Below, piece after piece: positions 62,060-64,000 of a stretch of DNA of 64,000 nucleotides (within the stretch, counting starts at the first letter, position 1; the number at the start of each line of letters is the position of its first letter). A program made the translations under genes and the position numbers. The stretch comes from Peribacillus kribbensis DSM 17871. Its GTDB lineage: Bacteria > Bacillota > Bacilli > Bacillales > DSM-1321. The stretch is from positions 124,001 to 188,000 of the forward strand of contig NZ_AUMQ01000022.1 in NCBI RefSeq assembly GCF_000430765.1, in the 5' to 3' direction. Below the pieces are notes generated by a model. The model did not search any database and was not told where the DNA came from. It saw only the letters and a list, made by a program, of their open reading frames with translations.

Positions 62060-63029
62060 CCGCTTCCGCCTCCTGCAGCCAGCATCTGACTGAATGATTT
62101 TGTTTCCTGTTTGTTTGGACAGGTGATGCCTGCACACATTTCTCCATGGCAAAAGGGCATCGGGGATGAAAACGGCATCCTCTTATTTCTTCATTCAGGT
62201 TAGGCAATGTGCCTGGAATGGGATTTAGTTTGAATTCAGGATCATCTACATTCGGTACTGAAGCCAGAAGCCCTCTTGTGTACGGATGCTGAGGGTCATT
62301 GAAAAGCTCTTCAACAGAACCTTCCTCAATGACTTCTCCTGCATACATGACGATGACACGGTCGGCAACCTCTGCCACAACCCCCATATCATGGGTGATC
62401 ATGATGACACTCGTTTCGAACTCTTCCTTCAAATCATTCAATAAATCCAAAATCTGCGCCTGAATGGTTACATCCAGGGCGGTAGTGGGTTCATCCGCAA
62501 TTAACAGCTTGGGACTGCACGCCAGGGCAATCGCAATCATGACTCTCTGCCGCATGCCTCCTGACAGCTCATGCGGATATTGCTTCATCCTTTTCTCCGG
62601 CATGGGGATTCCCACCTGCTTGAGAAGGTCGATCCCCTTCTGCCTTGCAGCCTTCTTGGATAGATTTCTGTGAATCAATAAGGGCTCGCATAACTGAAAA
62701 CCGATTGTGAATGTAGGATTCAATGCTGTCATAGGCTCTTGAAATATCATGGATATATCATTTCCCCGGATTTTTCTCATTTCATCCTGTTTCAATTCCA
62801 GAAGGTTTTTTCCATTGAAATGTACATTCCCGCGGGATTTGGCGTTTGCTGCAAGAAGTCCCATGATTGAGAGGGCTGTAATGCTCTTTCCGCAGCCCGA
62901 TTCCCCTACAATACAAAGTGTCTCTCCTTTTTTAAGAGAAAAAGAGATTCCGCGGACGGCGGATACTTCGCCGCCCGCTGTTTTGAAAGTGGTCACCAGG
63001 TCTTCTACTTCAAGAATGGTCTTCTCCAT
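62022..63029 (-). CDS. Oligopeptide/dipeptide ABC transporter ATPase (OppD/DppD type)
   Basis: 335 residues. Walker A GESGCGKSITALS, signature LSGGMRQRV, Walker B LIADEPTTALD, and the OppD C-terminal CRFHPRCPFAMEKC motif, which binds a 4Fe-4S cluster in some relatives. GGGGGA precedes the ATG. The stop of the binding-protein gene is eight bases upstream, so the three genes are one operon. Confidence 0.92.
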   Translation of the reverse strand: MEKTILEVEDLVTTFKTAGGEVSAVRGISFSLKKGETLCIVGESGCGKSITALSIMGLLAANAKSRGNVHFNGKNLLELKQDEMRKIRGNDISMIFQEPMTALNPTFTIGFQLCEPLLIHRNLSKKAARQKGIDLLKQVGIPMPEKRMKQYPHELSGGMRQRVMIAIALACSPKLLIADEPTTALDVTIQAQILDLLNDLKEEFETSVIMITHDMGVVAEVADRVIVMYAGEVIEEGSVEELFNDPQHPYTRGLLASVPNVDDPEFKLNPIPGTLPNLNEEIRGCRFHPRCPFAMEKCVQASPVQTNRKQNHSVRCWLQEAEADEYSKCQPSSAV

Positions 63030-63037
63030 TTTTCCCC

Positions 63038-64000
63038 CTACTTTCTTTCCGCTTTATATAACGTCCACTGTCCGGTAGGTTCAAGATTAATTCCCTGTAA
63101 AGATTTGTCTGTGGCCATGGATGCGACACCATGATAGAGCGGGATGACTGGTAAATCAGTTAAGACAAGTTCGTTTGCCTGTTTAAGAAGTGCTTTACGC
63201 TCATCCTGGTCAACCGTTGAACGGGATGCTTCAATGAGTTTGTCCAGCTCTGGATTCTTGTAGCGCCCGATATTGGTGGATCCGGAATTTGCAGAATGAA
63301 GTCTTGGATACAGCAGCTCGCTGCCGTCTCCCGTTACGTTTGACCATCCGGCGACGGTAATATCAAATTTGCCGTTCTGGGTTGCCTCCAAATAGGTTCC
63401 CCACTCAAGGGTTTCAATTTTGGCTTTGATGCCCGCTTCTTCAAGCTGAGCCTGAAATACTTCCGCCATATTCATATAGCTGGCAGTATTCGCTGCAAGA
63501 AGAGTGACCTGCTGCTTATCAAATCCATTTGCTTTTACGATTTCTTTCGCCTTGGCAGGATCATATTGAATAGCTTTTTGTTCAGATGATGGATCATAGC
63601 CAAATAATTCCGGACCAATGAATGAACGCGAATCCACTCCAAGACCGCGGAGTTTTTTGACATAACTTTTCGTATCCAATGCATAAGCAACAGCCTTGCG
63701 GAACTCAGGATTGTTCATCGGGGCTTTTTCCATGTTAAAAGCCATGTAGTAGACTGGAGTCCCTTTCTTTTTCTCAATGCTTACATTCTTTAATTTTTCT
63801 ACTCGGGGCATCAGCTCTGATGTAACACCATCAAGGAAATTGACCTTGCCTGTCTGCAGCATGGAAACAGCAGTTGTAATTTCTGGGACTACTTTATACG
63901 TCACTTTTTTCAGCTTAGGGGCACCCTGCCAATAATCCTTATTGGCTTCTAACACGATGTCTTCCCCATTTTCCTTTGCTTTGAATTTGAATGGACCGGT
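63038..64000 (-). CDS. Peptide ABC transporter substrate-binding protein (5' end cut by window)
   Basis: The C-terminal 320 residues of an SBP_bac_5 family protein. The frame is open to the window edge, where it reads TGPFKFK, and continues VLEANKDYWQGAPKLKK, a segment typical of DppA/OppA proteins. Later landmarks are YMAFNMEKAPMNNPEFRKAVAYALD and DLPVIPLYHGVASMA. The mature protein would be a membrane-anchored lipoprotein on the outer face. Permease genes are not between it and the ATPases, so they must lie beyond position 64000. Confidence 0.92.
   Translation of the reverse strand, partial: TGPFKFKAKENGEDIVLEANKDYWQGAPKLKKVTYKVVPEITTAVSMLQTGKVNFLDGVTSELMPRVEKLKNVSIEKKKGTPVYYMAFNMEKAPMNNPEFRKAVAYALDTKSYVKKLRGLGVDSRSFIGPELFGYDPSSEQKAIQYDPAKAKEIVKANGFDKQQVTLLAANTASYMNMAEVFQAQLEEAGIKAKIETLEWGTYLEATQNGKFDITVAGWSNVTGDGSELLYPRLHSANSGSTNIGRYKNPELDKLIEASRSTVDQDERKALLKQANELVLTDLPVIPLYHGVASMATDKSLQGINLEPTGQWTLYKAERK

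Overview
The window reads as the chromosome of a low-GC, endospore-forming Bacillaceae member (Bacillus, Cytobacillus or Mesobacillus type). Nearly every gene has a recognisable Bacillus subtilis counterpart. Gene order follows two B. subtilis blocks: pdh-ykyA-def-rpoY-rnjA-ktrC and ykv/ykw/yku (1-47 kb), and the ywr/cot block (48-61 kb). Shine-Dalgarno sites are strong, and GTG and TTG starts are common. No rRNA, tRNA, phage, insertion sequence or CRISPR array is visible. All names rest on recalled family resemblance and synteny; no search was run.

Region by region. 1-7.7 kb: pyruvate dehydrogenase E1 (pdhB partial, pdhA), lipoprotein ykyA, a YjcZ-like micro-protein, peptide deformylase, an unnamed 23-residue peptide, rpoY-rnjA, and the K+ channel subunit ktrC. 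7.9-19 kb: a heterodimeric ABC exporter, a MscS channel, dapL and dapH, a large intergenic repeat cluster, ccpC, darB, a 50-residue zinc-ribbon protein, ykuJ, a glutaredoxin and a secreted protein. 19-31 kb: ykuI, a C39-type lipoprotein, fadH with a FadR-like operator, ykuE, a PAS-GGDEF-EAL protein, ykyB, an HD hydrolase, cheV, corA and patA. 31-47 kb: ykwC, three SDR or betaine-type transport units, ptsHI, a PilZ protein, an orphan sigma factor, ykvS, a lipoprotein, ykvI, a headless histidine-kinase remnant, a PepF-like peptidase and an mhqR-like regulator. 48-64 kb: ywrK, ywrJ, then a spore-coat island (cotB-like, cotH, a repeat-rich cotG-like gene), a complete fixABCX operon sitting where B. 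subtilis has other ywr genes, a split chromate transporter, a cytosolic gamma-glutamyltransferase and a peptide ABC transporter cut by the window end.

How the genes work together. dapH, patA and dapL are three steps of the acetylase route to diaminopimelate. ktrC and darB are both known c-di-AMP targets in relatives. ykuI, the GGDEF-EAL protein and the PilZ protein form a c-di-GMP set. The most unusual system is the coat island: the CotH protein kinase lies divergent from a CotG-like protein with four 33-residue repeats, each holding a CxxC pair and about four serines, next to two CotB-type proteins. It suggests a phospho-dependent, possibly disulfide- or metal-crosslinked coat layer. Second in interest are the fixABCX insertion and a 20-21 bp phased GGATCATT array lying upstream of an otherwise unexplained minus-strand terminator.
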